A DNA stretch of 64,000 nucleotides from TH-plancto1 sp043777375. Its GTDB lineage: Bacteria; Planctomycetota; Planctomycetia; Planctomycetales; Planctomycetaceae. The stretch is taken from assembly GCA_043777375.1 (NCBI GenBank), contig JAYWHX010000007.1:13205-77204 (forward strand), given 5' to 3'. Position numbers and translations under genes: made by a program. Below are positions 8,870 through 17,974 of this stretch, piece after piece (the stretch's first letter is position 1; every line of letters starts with the position of its first letter). The notes under the pieces are model-generated. The model saw only the letters and a program-made list of their open reading frames with translations. It made no database searches and was not told the DNA's origin.

Positions 8870-9445
8870 CTAGTTAGCAGCAGCCTGCTCGACGACGGGA
8901 GCCGTCCGCTGCTTCTTGCGATCGCGATCATTGCCAACGAATTCAATGATCGCCAGTGGGCTGGCGTCATTCTGTCGAACTCGTGCCAGACGCACAATAC
9001 GAGTGTAACCGCCTTCGCGATCCTGCATGGAAGGTCCGATCTTATCAAACAAGACCGAGACTGCTTCCTTGTCGCGAAGTAGAGCGAACGCCCGGCGTCG
9101 GAGTGCGACAGCAGGAGCAATCGCCTGATTCCACTTCCGCCAGGATTCCGACTTACGCCATTCGGACCACTCAGTGGTGTTCCGAGCAGCAGACGTGGCG
9201 AACTCCGCGGCCTTGGCCTGGTAAGGCAAAGCGCGACGAGCCATCGTGACCAGTTTTTCAACGTAGGGTCGCAGTTCTTTGGCCTTCGGGACGGTCGTCT
9301 CGATACGACCAGGAACAATCCAACGCTTCTCAGGATCCAACTCCCGAGTCGCCGTTTTGATCAAACTGGCAGCCATGTTAGAAAACATGGCGTGGCGGTG
9401 AGACGATGTCCGCCCTAATGTCCGGCCTCGAAGACGATGACGCAT
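8870..9445 (-). CDS. rplQ: 50S ribosomal protein L17
   Basis: The 191-residue protein begins MRHRLRGRTLGRTSSHRHAM, the L17 N-terminal signature, and continues with LIKTATRELDPEKRW and YTRIVRL. L17 binds 23S rRNA near the exit tunnel. It is longer than the usual ~120 residues: the extra length comes from an insertion between the conserved N-terminal block and the GGYTRIVRL block (FATSAARNTTEWSEW and following) plus a short C-terminal extension. It is the last gene of the long minus-strand series, directly after the two rpoA copies, and is followed by a strong terminator. Confidence 0.95.
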   Translation of the reverse strand: MRHRLRGRTLGRTSSHRHAMFSNMAASLIKTATRELDPEKRWIVPGRIETTVPKAKELRPYVEKLVTMARRALPYQAKAAEFATSAARNTTEWSEWRKSESWRKWNQAIAPAVALRRRAFALLRDKEAVSVLFDKIGPSMQDREGGYTRIVRLARVRQNDASPLAIIEFVGNDRDRKKQRTAPVVEQAAAN

Positions 9446-9523
9446 ATCTGCACCTGCTCTCACACAATCCGAAACGTTGTCCGATTCCCGATGAGCCAGT
9501 CCGCCAGCTCGACTCTCCCGACA

Positions 9524-10537
9524 CTACTTCCGCAGTGACGACTGGTTCGGGACCTTCATCCCAAGTCGCAAACTCAACGCCGCCAGACGCTCTTTCACCT
9601 CATCCAGAGTCGTCTCACCAAAGTTGCGAACTTGCAACAATTGATCTTCTGTCCGCCCTACAAGGTCACGAACTGATGTAATCCCCTCGGATTCCAAACA
9701 ATTCGTTGCTCGCACAGACAGATTCAACTCAGCCAGCGACTGGCTCAGCCGATCTTCCAACTCAAGATCGAGAGGCGAATAACTGCCCGGATCAGGGATC
9801 TTATCGGAAATGGAATCGTCGAGCAAATCCGATGGTTCACGGTAGTTGATGAATGGGTTCAGGTGCTTCCGGAGAATCTTGGCCGCCTCGACAAGAGCCA
9901 TGTCCGGCTTGACAGTCCCGTTCGTCCAAATCTCCAATGTCAGCTTGTCGTAATTGATCCGCGATCCCACACGGGTATCGTCGATCTTGTATCGAACTCG
10001 GAGCACTGGAGAAAAGGCTGCATCGAGCGGAATCGTGCCCAACTCGGGCATCTTCTCGTGAATCTCCGAAGCTGTGGTGTAGCCGCGACCGTTTTCCACC
10101 GTCAATTCAATATTGAGTGAAACATCGCCTGTGACAGTCGCGATCACTAAGTCGCGATTGATAACCTCCACTTGGTCATCGCAAATGATGTCGCCAGCAG
10201 TCACTACACCGGGCTCATGACGTTCAATGCGGAGAGTCTTGGTGGTCGTCGAGTGGTTCTTCACCACAAGAGACTTGAGATTCAGGCAGATATCAGTGAC
10301 ATCTTCAACGACACCCGGAATGGTCGTAAATTCGTGCTGAACACCCTGAATCTTGGCACGAGTGACAGCACTCCCCTCGAGACTGGATAAGAGGATGCGG
10401 CGCAGACTATTGGCGAGGGTATGACCAAACGTCCTCTCGAAAGGCTCAATCACGAACTTTCCATAGGTCGCAGTCAAACCTTCGGTATCGGGAACAACCC
10501 GGCTGGGCAACTCCAAGTTTCTCCATCGAATCCGCAT
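9524..10537 (-). CDS. rpoA: RNA polymerase alpha subunit, downstream copy
   Basis: This 337-residue alpha subunit has an N-terminal dimerisation domain (FGHTLANSLRRILLSSLEG, residues about 37-55) and a C-terminal helix-hairpin-helix domain (TNCLESEGITSVRDLV, then LQVRNFGETTLDEVKERL) that contacts UP elements and activators. It is the second of two neighbouring rpoA genes and matches the other copy at roughly 87% of residues by eye. Differences cluster near residues 17-25, around 137-141, and in the interdomain linker (residues about 235-258). Catalytic-assembly residues look intact, so it should be functional. The ATG opening MRIRWRNLELPSR is shared by both copies. Confidence 0.95.
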   Translation of the reverse strand: MRIRWRNLELPSRVVPDTEGLTATYGKFVIEPFERTFGHTLANSLRRILLSSLEGSAVTRAKIQGVQHEFTTIPGVVEDVTDICLNLKSLVVKNHSTTTKTLRIERHEPGVVTAGDIICDDQVEVINRDLVIATVTGDVSLNIELTVENGRGYTTASEIHEKMPELGTIPLDAAFSPVLRVRYKIDDTRVGSRINYDKLTLEIWTNGTVKPDMALVEAAKILRKHLNPFINYREPSDLLDDSISDKIPDPGSYSPLDLELEDRLSQSLAELNLSVRATNCLESEGITSVRDLVGRTEDQLLQVRNFGETTLDEVKERLAALSLRLGMKVPNQSSLRK

Positions 10538-10635
10538 GATAACATTCCCCCACAACCACAGTGAAACGGCCGTCAAGTTCCGTAATAGGGCAAATCACTG
10601 CCATCCTGATTCCGGACACTTGCAGGCTGAAGAGT

Positions 10636-11652
10636 CTACTTACGAAGCGAAGACTGATTCGGGACTTTCATACCAAGACGCAAGCCAATCAGAGTCAGAC
10701 GCTCTTTCACCTCAGTGAGAGTAGTTTCGCCGAAATTGCGGACTTGCAGAAGCTGGTCTTCCGAACGCCCGACCAAATCGCGAACCGAAGTGATCCCTTC
10801 GGACTCCAAACAGTTGGTGGCACGAACAGATAGATTCAATTCCGCCAAGGATTGACCGAGGCGATCTTCCAACTCCAGATCGATCGGTGCGTATCCAGTC
10901 GCTTCCAACATGCCCTTGAGACCTGCCTCTGGGGGGAGTTCTGGGCCTGGCTCTCGGTAGTTGATAAAGGGATTCAAATGCTTACGCAGAATCTTCGCTG
11001 CTTCGACCAAAGCCATGTCCGGTTTGACCGTACCGTTTGTCCAAATCTCAAGCGTCAACTTGTCGTAGTTCGTCCGCTGGCCAACGCGTGTATCATCAAC
11101 CTTGTAGCGAACTCGAGTCACTGGAGAAAACGCTGCGTCCAGCGGAATTACGCCCAGCTCAGGCAGCTTCTCATGGATCTCGGCAGCTGTGGTGTAGCCA
11201 CGACCATTCTCAACAGTCAGTTCAATGTTGAGAGGGACCGAATCCGTGACAGTTGCGATGACCATATCACGATTGATGACTTCCACCTGGTCGTCACAAA
11301 TGATGTCGCCAGCGGTGACAACACCTGGCTCATGACGCTCGATACGGAGTGTCTTTGTGGTCGTGGAGTGATTCTTAACCACCAACGATTTGAGATTCAG
11401 GCAGATATCTGTGACATCTTCCACAACACCTGGAATGGTGGTGAATTCGTGCTGAACTCCATGGATTTTGGCGCGGGTGACCGCACTTCCTTCCAAACTT
11501 GACAGCAGAATGCGACGTAGACTATTGGCAATCGTATGACCAAATCCACGTTCAAACGGCTCGATCGCGAACTTGCCATAATTGGCATTCATTGTTTCGC
11601 GTTCAGGGACAACTCGACTCGGTAGTTCTAAATTACGCCAACGAATCCGCAT
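10636..11652 (-). CDS. rpoA: RNA polymerase alpha subunit, upstream copy
   Basis: This 338-residue alpha subunit occupies the usual position after rpsK. It shows the assembly motif FGHTIANSLRRILLSSLEG, the conserved VVEDVTDICLNLK block, and an intact C-terminal domain with RNFGETTLTEVKERL. It differs from the downstream copy mainly in the N-terminal loop (PERETMNANYG) and in the linker (GPELPPEAGLKGMLEATG). At DNA level the copies differ at many third codon positions while the proteins stay close, so both seem to be under purifying selection. About 98 noncoding bases separate them. Confidence 0.96.
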   Translation of the reverse strand: MRIRWRNLELPSRVVPERETMNANYGKFAIEPFERGFGHTIANSLRRILLSSLEGSAVTRAKIHGVQHEFTTIPGVVEDVTDICLNLKSLVVKNHSTTTKTLRIERHEPGVVTAGDIICDDQVEVINRDMVIATVTDSVPLNIELTVENGRGYTTAAEIHEKLPELGVIPLDAAFSPVTRVRYKVDDTRVGQRTNYDKLTLEIWTNGTVKPDMALVEAAKILRKHLNPFINYREPGPELPPEAGLKGMLEATGYAPIDLELEDRLGQSLAELNLSVRATNCLESEGITSVRDLVGRSEDQLLQVRNFGETTLTEVKERLTLIGLRLGMKVPNQSSLRK

Positions 11653-11743
11653 GCTGCTTCCCCCCAATTCCGATGTTTAGCTGCCTTCGAGTGATCGAGG
11701 CCCAGGGCCTGATCCTCCTGCAGCAAAATCCGTGTTCGAGATT

Positions 11744-12133
11744 TCAGACGCGACGACGCTTGCGTGGTCGACATCCATTGTGTGGCAGCGGAGTAATGTC
11801 TTCAATACTGCGGATTGAGATCCCCGAGATCTGCAGACCAGTAATGGCGCTTTCTCGTCCTGACCCAGGTCCGTTGACGCGAATTTCCATTTCCTTCACG
11901 CCAAACTTGCGCGCCTTGTCAGCACAAGTCTCCGACGCTCTCTGAGCAGCGAAAGGGGTGCTCTTACGAGATCCCTTGTAGCCAGCAGTTCCGGCGCTGC
12001 CCCAGCACAGGACATCGCCATTGCTGTCAGTGATTGTCACAATCGTGTTGTTAAAGCTCGCGCGGATGTGCGCAATCGCCTTCGTGACGTTCTTGCGAAC
12101 TTTTTTCTTCTTGCCCTGCTTCGCTGTGTTCAC
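11744..12133 (-). CDS. rpsK: 30S ribosomal protein S11
   Basis: The 129-residue protein has the S11 core (ASFNNTIVTITDSNGDVLCW, then GYKGSRKSTPFAAQ) and the conserved C-terminus ITPLPHNGCRPRKRRRV. S11 lies on the platform of the small subunit next to S18 and helps shape the mRNA exit. It follows rpsM; rpsD, which usually comes between rpsK and rpoA, is absent. Confidence 0.97.
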   Translation of the reverse strand: MNTAKQGKKKKVRKNVTKAIAHIRASFNNTIVTITDSNGDVLCWGSAGTAGYKGSRKSTPFAAQRASETCADKARKFGVKEMEIRVNGPGSGRESAITGLQISGISIRSIEDITPLPHNGCRPRKRRRV

Positions 12134-12246
12134 TGTCTGTTTCCTGTACGGAATCGAATTGAATTCAGGCTGTCATCCAAGCATCGTGTTCCAAGACAGC
12201 TTCCCCAGATGGGAAGTCTCTGCACGGAAGGCACTGCACGAGGAGT

Positions 12247-12630
12247 CTACTTCTTATCCTTGACGCCCTTCTTGCCAGCCACTGTCTTCTTCACGCCTTT
12301 GCGGGTTCGAGCATTCGTCTTCGTTCGCTGCCCGCGGCAAGGCAGGCTGCGGCGATGACGAAGCCCCCGGTAGGAGGAAATCGCCTTCAATCGTCCGATG
12401 TGTTCCATCACTTGTCGACGCAGCTGACCCTCAACGGTGTAATCAGCGTCCAGAGCTACGTTGATTCGCTGAATATCGTCTTCCGATAATTCGCGAGCAC
12501 GTCGCTGTGGGTCGATACTCAATTTTCGACACACCTCAATCGCCAAAGCAAAACCCAGCCCGTGCAGGTATTGAAGAGAGATGTAAGTCGGCTTGTCGTT
12601 CGGGATGTCTACCCCGAGTACTCGTGGCAT
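12247..12630 (-). CDS. rpsM: 30S ribosomal protein S13
   Basis: The 127-residue protein begins MPRVLGVDIPNDK, with the S13 signature GLRHRRSLPCRGQRTKTNAR. S13 sits in the head of the 30S subunit and bridges to the large subunit and P-site tRNA. The C-terminal tail is Lys-rich (KGVKKTVAGKKGVKDKK). The internal ATG at 12630 matches the family start; an upstream in-frame ATG would add seven unrelated residues. Confidence 0.97.
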   Translation of the reverse strand: MPRVLGVDIPNDKPTYISLQYLHGLGFALAIEVCRKLSIDPQRRARELSEDDIQRINVALDADYTVEGQLRRQVMEHIGRLKAISSYRGLRHRRSLPCRGQRTKTNARTRKGVKKTVAGKKGVKDKK

Positions 12631-12726
12631 GTCTCGTCTCCAAATGCCCAAGCACCAGAGTGCAGGGCAAAAATGCGAACTCAGAAATCAATGCGCCCCG
12701 GCTAGGTGCGACTTTGCAACAAGATT

Positions 12727-12843
12727 TTACCCCTGCCGCTGCTTGTGGCGTGGATTGGAAGAACAGATCACGTAGGCACGTCCCTTACGCCTGACGATCT
12801 TGCAGCCTTCGCAAATCCGCTTAATGCTTGCCCGAACCTTCAC
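12727..12843 (-). CDS. rpmJ: 50S ribosomal protein L36 (zinc-binding form)
   Basis: A 38-residue protein on the minus strand starts with GTG and reads VKVRASIKRICEGCKIVRRK, then GRAYVICSSNPRHKQRQG. Cys11, Cys14, Cys27 and His33 form the zinc site of the C+ type of L36. L36 helps organise domain VI of 23S rRNA near the factor-binding region. It lies between map and rpsM as in many bacteria; infA, commonly beside it, is missing. Confidence 0.95.
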   Translation of the reverse strand: MKVRASIKRICEGCKIVRRKGRAYVICSSNPRHKQRQG

Positions 12844-12963
12844 GTCCCACACACCTTTCGATCAATGACCGCCTCGCACAAACCCAAACGGCGTGCCGTG
12901 CAAAAAGCGAGCGTAGCAGTGTAGTCGCTGCCAGCACTTGCAAGCAAGCAACCGGGAAAAATT

Positions 12964-13764
12964 TCAAAACTCTCGGAATCCCAGCATTCCTGTCGCCCCG
13001 CCCACACCAGCTGTGATCAGTCGCGGACCGTCCGCAGTGACCGCAATCGTATGTTCAAAGTGGACGCTGGGACGCCCATCTTCTGTGACAGCTGTCCAGT
13101 GATCGTCAAGTATCTTCACACCCGCAGCACCGGCATTCAGCATTGGTTCAATCGCCAAAACCATACCGACACGAATCTCAAAGTCCTCGTCGGAGCCCCC
13201 TCCCCAGATGTTTGGGACCTGCGGCGGCTCATGCATTTCCCGACCAATGGCGTGACCAACAAATTGCTCGACGAGCGAGAAACCCGCCGCATCCGCCACT
13301 GCCATCATTCTCCGTGCGACTTCTGACCAGAGTCTGCACTCTGACAGCCCCTGAATCGAGACCCGCAGCAACTCAATGCCAACCTCCATGAGCTGCACTT
13401 TGCCCGGCTCGACCTCGCCGACAGCGTAGGTCCAAGCCGAATCGGCACACCAGCCCGCTAACCGACACCCGGTGTCCACGCTGAGAATGTCTCCAACCCT
13501 AAGTACCGTCTCACCAGGGATCCCGTGAACCACCTGCTCATTCAAGCTTGTGCATGTCACAGCTGGAAATGGCACTTTCCCAGGAAAACCTAAGAAGAGT
13601 GGCACCGCACCATGCCGTCGAAACACTTCTGCAACCGCGGAATCAATTTCTCTTGTCGTGACACCCGGACGGACCAGTCGAGCTGCGACCTCATGCGCCT
13701 CTGCGACCACCATTCCCGCCGCCCGCATCAATCGCATCTCGCGGCGACTCTTCAGGGAAATCAC
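12964..13764 (-). CDS. map: Methionine aminopeptidase, type I
   Basis: The 266-residue enzyme removes the initiator methionine from nascent proteins. It opens ISLKSRREMRLMRAAGMVVA, and the five metal ligands of the pita-bread fold can be matched in SVDTGCRLAGWCADSAW (two Asp), VGHAIGREMHEPP (His), LAIEPML (Glu) and VHFEHTI (Glu). It lies in the ribosomal series between secY and rpmJ, the classical arrangement of secY-adk-map but with adk missing. Confidence 0.96.
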   Translation of the reverse strand: MISLKSRREMRLMRAAGMVVAEAHEVAARLVRPGVTTREIDSAVAEVFRRHGAVPLFLGFPGKVPFPAVTCTSLNEQVVHGIPGETVLRVGDILSVDTGCRLAGWCADSAWTYAVGEVEPGKVQLMEVGIELLRVSIQGLSECRLWSEVARRMMAVADAAGFSLVEQFVGHAIGREMHEPPQVPNIWGGGSDEDFEIRVGMVLAIEPMLNAGAAGVKILDDHWTAVTEDGRPSVHFEHTIAVTADGPRLITAGVGGATGMLGFREF

Positions 13765-13809
13765 GACAAGACACCTTTCTCAAACCCAAACGCAAGCAGC
13801 AACTCAACC

Positions 13810-15210
13810 CTAGGCGGGGTCGTCCGCTTCGAGCAAACCACCCTTGTTCATCATGACCAGATGGCTGTCGATCTTCTGAACCAGGTCCATCGCCACCGAA
13901 ACGCAAATCAAGAGCCCCGTGCCGCCATAGAAACTTGCAACTAGCGGAGAGATCTGAAGCGAAGACGCCACAATGGTCGGCACAATGGCAATGATCGCCA
14001 GAAAACCAGCACCCACATAGGTAATTCTGTGCATCACCTGATCCAGGTAATCGGCTGTACGAGCTCCCGGGCGATAACCCGGGATAAAGCTGCCGTGATC
14101 CTTCAAATTCTCAGAGATATCCTTTGGATTGAAAGTAATCCCAGTCCAAAAGTAACAGAAGAAGTAGATCAGCAGGATAAAGAGAAGGTTGTACAAGAAG
14201 CCCCGGTCATTGGAATTCAGCACATGCAGCACAGGCTCCATGGCCTTAATCCAGCCAATCTCGCTCTGCTGAGCGGCATCACCGAGGTAGTTCAGTAACG
14301 AGATCGGAATCAGAAGCAAGCTTGACGCAAAAATGATCGGCATAACACCCGACTGATTGATGCGTAAAGGAAGTGACTGTCGCTGCCCGCCCGTCACACG
14401 ACGCCCCCGCACATGCTTCGCACTTTGAATTGGAATTCTTCGAGTCGCAGTGGTCATGGCAATCACGCCGATAATCACAGCAACAAACAATCCGCCCAGC
14501 AAGAGCAGCTTGTCAATCCCCGCCTTTGATCCGAGCTGAATATTGAAACTCCCGCTCGCAAAGGCTGGCCCCAACAGTTCTTTAATCGCGTCAGGAATAC
14601 GAGCCAAGATCCCTGCCATGATCAGCAGACTGATCCCGTTACCAATGCCGAACTCATCAATTTGTTCACCAATCCACATCAGCAGGACAGTGCCCGCCGT
14701 CATCGTCAGAGTTGCAGTGATCCAACCAAAGAAACCGTCAAATGAACTGAGCACATTTCCAGCACCCTGGTCCGCACCGAACCCACCTCGCAAGAGCATT
14801 ACCCAGAAGAAGCTCTGGCCCAGGCAAATCACAACTGTGGCATAGCGGGTGTACTCGTTGATCTTCTTACGCCCAGCTTCGCCTTCTTTCTGGAGCGCCT
14901 CCAATGGTGGATAAACAGTGGCCAACAATTGGAAGATGATCGAAGCCGAAATATACGGCATGATCCCCAAGCCAAAGATAGTGGCATTACCGATGCTCGA
15001 AGCAGAGAACATCGACATCGCCTGCATCACCTGGCCCATTGCTCCCTGAGACTCCGTCAGCCGACGAAGAGACTCAAAGAACTTATCCTGATCCAGGAAA
15101 GACAAAGGAATGAAGAAGCCAAGCCGGTAAACGCCAAGCAGGATCAATGTCAAAATGATCTTCTGCCGCAACTCCGGGATACGAAACACCGTGAGAATTC
15201 TGGCCAGCAT
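13810..15210 (-). CDS. secY: Protein translocase subunit SecY
   Basis: The 466-residue membrane protein forms the protein-conducting channel with SecE and SecG. It has about ten membrane spans and conserved SecY blocks: LGIMPYISASIIFQLL (second span), LMWIGEQIDEFGIGNGISLL (plug to fifth span) and RGRRVTGGQRQSLPLRIN in the cytoplasmic loop that contacts SecA and the ribosome. The gene lies between rplO and map in the spc part of the ribosomal operon. Confidence 0.97.
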   Translation of the reverse strand: MLARILTVFRIPELRQKIILTLILLGVYRLGFFIPLSFLDQDKFFESLRRLTESQGAMGQVMQAMSMFSASSIGNATIFGLGIMPYISASIIFQLLATVYPPLEALQKEGEAGRKKINEYTRYATVVICLGQSFFWVMLLRGGFGADQGAGNVLSSFDGFFGWITATLTMTAGTVLLMWIGEQIDEFGIGNGISLLIMAGILARIPDAIKELLGPAFASGSFNIQLGSKAGIDKLLLLGGLFVAVIIGVIAMTTATRRIPIQSAKHVRGRRVTGGQRQSLPLRINQSGVMPIIFASSLLLIPISLLNYLGDAAQQSEIGWIKAMEPVLHVLNSNDRGFLYNLLFILLIYFFCYFWTGITFNPKDISENLKDHGSFIPGYRPGARTADYLDQVMHRITYVGAGFLAIIAIVPTIVASSLQISPLVASFYGGTGLLICVSVAMDLVQKIDSHLVMMNKGGLLEADDPA

Positions 15211-15309
15211 GCCACTGCGTCCTTACCGTGAACCCTGAAAACAAAAAAGAGCAAAAGGCGAAACAAGAACGCCTTTCACTCGATTTGTATTCCAATCAAC
15301 TCAACAAAG

Positions 15310-15759
15310 TCAATCGATGACTTCAATCGTGCCACCAGCGGCAAGAATCTTCTCTTCAGCGGAGCGAGAAAAACGCTGAACCTTGACTGTCAACTTGTGA
15401 GTCAACTCGCCGTCGCCAAGAATCTTGATCGCATCAAAGCGTTTCTTGATCAATCCCTTGTCATGCAAAGTCTCTGGGCAGACAGTGTCGCCTGACTCAT
15501 ACGCAGCCTGGAGGACTTCAACGTTGATCGAAACAACAACAGCAGCATAGGCCTTGTTGTTGAATCCACGCTTAGCAACGAGACGAAACAATTGCTTCTG
15601 ACCACCCTGAAAACCAGGGCGATGACTGTTGCCACGTCGACTACCAGCACCATTGCTGCCTCGTCCACTTGTTTTGCCGTTGCCGGAACCACAGCCACGG
15701 CCCACGCGCTTCGGGGAGCGACCAACATAGACGTTTTGATGAACATCACTGAGAATCAT
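15310..15759 (-). CDS. rplO: 50S ribosomal protein L15
   Basis: The 149-residue protein shows the Gly/Arg-rich L15 N-terminus (RSPKRVGRGCGSGNGKTSGR, then GAGSRRGNSHRPGFQGGQ) and the C-terminal fold ending AAGGTIEVID. L15 binds 23S rRNA and helps late assembly of the large subunit. Its ATG shares one base with the rpsE stop (TAATG), so the two are probably translationally coupled; rpmD, normally between them, is absent. Confidence 0.96.
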   Translation of the reverse strand: MILSDVHQNVYVGRSPKRVGRGCGSGNGKTSGRGSNGAGSRRGNSHRPGFQGGQKQLFRLVAKRGFNNKAYAAVVVSINVEVLQAAYESGDTVCPETLHDKGLIKKRFDAIKILGDGELTHKLTVKVQRFSRSAEEKILAAGGTIEVID

Positions 15760-16247
15760 TAGACTTCAACTCCTCGCAGACGAGCGACATCCTCGCGAGT
15801 CCGCAGCTTAGCCAAGGCCATCAATGTCGCCTGAACGACGTTTGCAGGATTACTAGAGCCACGCTTCTTGGTGAGAATGTCCTTCACACCGACTGACTCA
15901 ACAACGGAACGAATCGTGGCACTCGCGATGATTCCAGTACCAGCAGGAGCAGGCATCAACTTGACATGAGACGAGCCGAATCGGGCCTCGACAGCATGGG
16001 GAATCGTAGTTCCAGTGAGTGGAAACCTTTGAAATCGCTTGTTCGCCTGCTTAGTCGCCTTCTCGACGGCGACAGGGACTTCAGTCCCCTTCGAGTAGCC
16101 AACACCAACTTTACCGTTCGAATCGCCTACGACGACAAGAGCAGTAAAGCTGAAACGACGTCCACCCTTCACAACGCAAGCACAGCGTCGGATCTGGATA
16201 ACACGCTCGGGAGAATTGCCTGAATCACTCTGAGAACCACGCGACAT
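15759..16247 (-). CDS. rpsE: 30S ribosomal protein S5
   Basis: The 162-residue protein starts MSRGSQSDSGN and has the S5 double-stranded RNA-binding fold (FSFTALVVVGDSNGKVGVGY) and the loop block GTGIIASATIRSVVESVGVK. S5 helps decoding accuracy and mRNA unwinding at the entry channel. The ATG at 16247 is preferred over one four codons earlier because it matches family starts. It overlaps rplO by one base. Confidence 0.96.
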   Translation of the reverse strand: MSRGSQSDSGNSPERVIQIRRCACVVKGGRRFSFTALVVVGDSNGKVGVGYSKGTEVPVAVEKATKQANKRFQRFPLTGTTIPHAVEARFGSSHVKLMPAPAGTGIIASATIRSVVESVGVKDILTKKRGSSNPANVVQATLMALAKLRTREDVARLRGVEV

Positions 16248-16278
16248 GATCAACTCCAACCGACCGAAAGATCACGAA

Positions 16279-16644
16279 CTAGAAGTCGAGCCCGGAAGCA
16301 CGGGCAGCATCGGCCAGTGCAGCAACCCGACCATGGTAGCGACTGCCACCTCGGTCAAAGCAGACCTGAACAACACCCTTGGCTACAGCCCGCTCAGCGA
16401 TTGCCTTGCCGACGCGAGTTGCACCATCAGAGTTGCTGTGACAAGTCCCAGCACCTCCCAGCACTTTCTCAACGGTTGAAGCTGAAGCAACAGTCCGACC
16501 GACTGAGTCATCAATTACCTGAGCATAAATGTGCTTGCCACTGCTAAAGATAGAGAGACGAGGACGCCCGCTATTCCGAAGTTGATTTCGGACACGGAAC
16601 TTCCGTCTTTCACGTTGAGCAGCAAGTCGCTTTTCCAGACGCAT
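16279..16644 (-). CDS. rplR: 50S ribosomal protein L18
   Basis: The 121-residue protein begins MRLEKRLAAQRERRKFRVRN and contains RPRLSIFSSGKHIYAQVIDD and CFDRGGSRYHGRVAALADAA, the L18 signatures. L18 binds 5S rRNA in the central protuberance with L5. Its short N-terminus marks the start; an upstream in-frame ATG adds unrelated residues. Confidence 0.96.
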   Translation of the reverse strand: MRLEKRLAAQRERRKFRVRNQLRNSGRPRLSIFSSGKHIYAQVIDDSVGRTVASASTVEKVLGGAGTCHSNSDGATRVGKAIAERAVAKGVVQVCFDRGGSRYHGRVAALADAARASGLDF

Positions 16645-16697
16645 CGCACACCTGTCCTGAACAGCAGAGAACCCTGAAGAGTACTCCGAAATACACA

Positions 16698-17243
16698 CTA
16701 GCTGCCAAAGGCTTTGCCTGCCTTACGACGAACCTGCTCACCAGTGTAGCGAATCCCCTTGCCTTTGTAAGGCTCAGGAGGACGAACGCGACGGATGTTT
16801 GCAGCAAACTGACCGACAACGGCCTTGTCAATTCCAGACACTAGAATCTCTGTGGGCTTCGCCAACACGCAGGACACGCCTGCGGGAATTGGGAGCTTGA
16901 TGATGTTGGCATAGCCAACTTGCAACGAGATACTCTTACCAGCCAGTGTCGCCTGGTAACCGACCCCAACGATCTCAAGCTTCTTCTCGAACGGCTGCTG
17001 AACCCCAGCAACCATATTCGCCACCAACGCTCTAGTCAGACCATGCAGCGCACGGTTGACTCGATTATCGTCGGGACGAGTGACGAGAATTTCTCGTTTT
17101 GCCTCATCGAACGCAACAGCCATCGCTGGATTCCAATCTAAAGTCAGCTCGCCCTTGGGGCCCTTGACCTTCAGATTTCCAGCATTAATCGCCACGCTTA
17201 CTGCAGCGGGGACGACGACCGGCTTCTTTCCAATTCGTGACAT
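16698..17243 (-). CDS. rplF: 50S ribosomal protein L6
   Basis: The 181-residue protein begins MSRIGKKPVVVPAAVSV and ends with the conserved block RRVRPPEPYKGKGIRYTGEQ. Two repeated domains bind helix 97 and the sarcin-ricin region of 23S rRNA near the factor site. It lies between rpsH and rplR in spc order. Confidence 0.97.
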   Translation of the reverse strand: MSRIGKKPVVVPAAVSVAINAGNLKVKGPKGELTLDWNPAMAVAFDEAKREILVTRPDDNRVNRALHGLTRALVANMVAGVQQPFEKKLEIVGVGYQATLAGKSISLQVGYANIIKLPIPAGVSCVLAKPTEILVSGIDKAVVGQFAANIRRVRPPEPYKGKGIRYTGEQVRRKAGKAFGS

Positions 17244-17268
17244 GATTCACCTAGCCCGGAAACCGGGA

Positions 17269-17670
17269 TCACCACACTTCACACAGGACTTCACCACCCA
17301 CGTTTTGGGCTTTGGCTTCGCGACTACTCAAAACACCCTTACTGGTTGTCAGAATTGTCACACCCAAACCGTTGAGAACGGGTTGAATCTGACTGACACC
17401 ATTGTAACTTCGAAGACCAGGCTTGCTGATCCGCTTAATCTTCTGAATGACCTTCTCGCCATTCGGTCCATACTTCAGGTTTACCTTGAGGTTTTTCCCT
17501 GGACCATCAGAATTCGAGGTGACCTCAAAATCCCAAATGAAACCTTCACGCTGCAATGCAGCTGCGAGTGCTTCCTTCTGAATGGAATGAGGCATATCAA
17601 CCGACAAACGCTCGATCATCACAGCGTTACGGATGCGGACAAGCATGTCAGCAATCGGATCTGTCATCAT
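17269..17670 (-). CDS. rpsH: 30S ribosomal protein S8
   Basis: The 133-residue protein starts with the S8 motif TDPIADMLVRIRNAVMIERL and ends with SKGVLSSREAKAQNVGGEVL. S8 binds the central domain of 16S rRNA and in many bacteria also represses the spc operon by binding its mRNA near rplE. Two consecutive ATG codons make the exact start uncertain by one residue. Confidence 0.97.
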   Translation of the reverse strand: MMTDPIADMLVRIRNAVMIERLSVDMPHSIQKEALAAALQREGFIWDFEVTSNSDGPGKNLKVNLKYGPNGEKVIQKIKRISKPGLRSYNGVSQIQPVLNGLGVTILTTSKGVLSSREAKAQNVGGEVLCEVW

Positions 17671-17694
17671 AGCTAGGGGTTCCTGGCGGCTGGG

Positions 17695-17880
17695 TTACCA
17701 GCTGGCCTTCTTCACACCGGGGATCAAACCGTCCAAGGCCAAGTTCCGGAAACAGATGCGGCACACCTGAAACTTGCGGTAAACGGCACGAGGCCGACCA
17801 CACAGTTGGCATCGACGCTCTGCTCGACTACTGAACTTCGGCTTGCGAGCGGCTTTCGCAATGTGCGCCTTGCTGGCCAT
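17695..17880 (-). CDS. rpsZ: 30S ribosomal protein S14, zinc-binding short form (type Z)
   Basis: The 61-residue protein starts MASKAHIAKAARKPKFSSRA and carries two CxxC pairs (CQLCGRPRAVYRKFQVCRIC), the zinc ribbon of the short S14 form. S14 joins the head of the 30S subunit next to S3 and S10. Upstream in-frame ATGs exist but give no S14-like residues. It lies between rplE and rpsH as usual. Confidence 0.96.
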   Translation of the reverse strand: MASKAHIAKAARKPKFSSRAERRCQLCGRPRAVYRKFQVCRICFRNLALDGLIPGVKKASW

Positions 17881-17974
17881 CTTCGAATCCTTGAGATCTG
17901 AACCGTCACTGGGGGAATTGTAGGAAGATAAAGACTCATTTACCATCGTGCCTAGAAGGAACGGATATTTGAGA

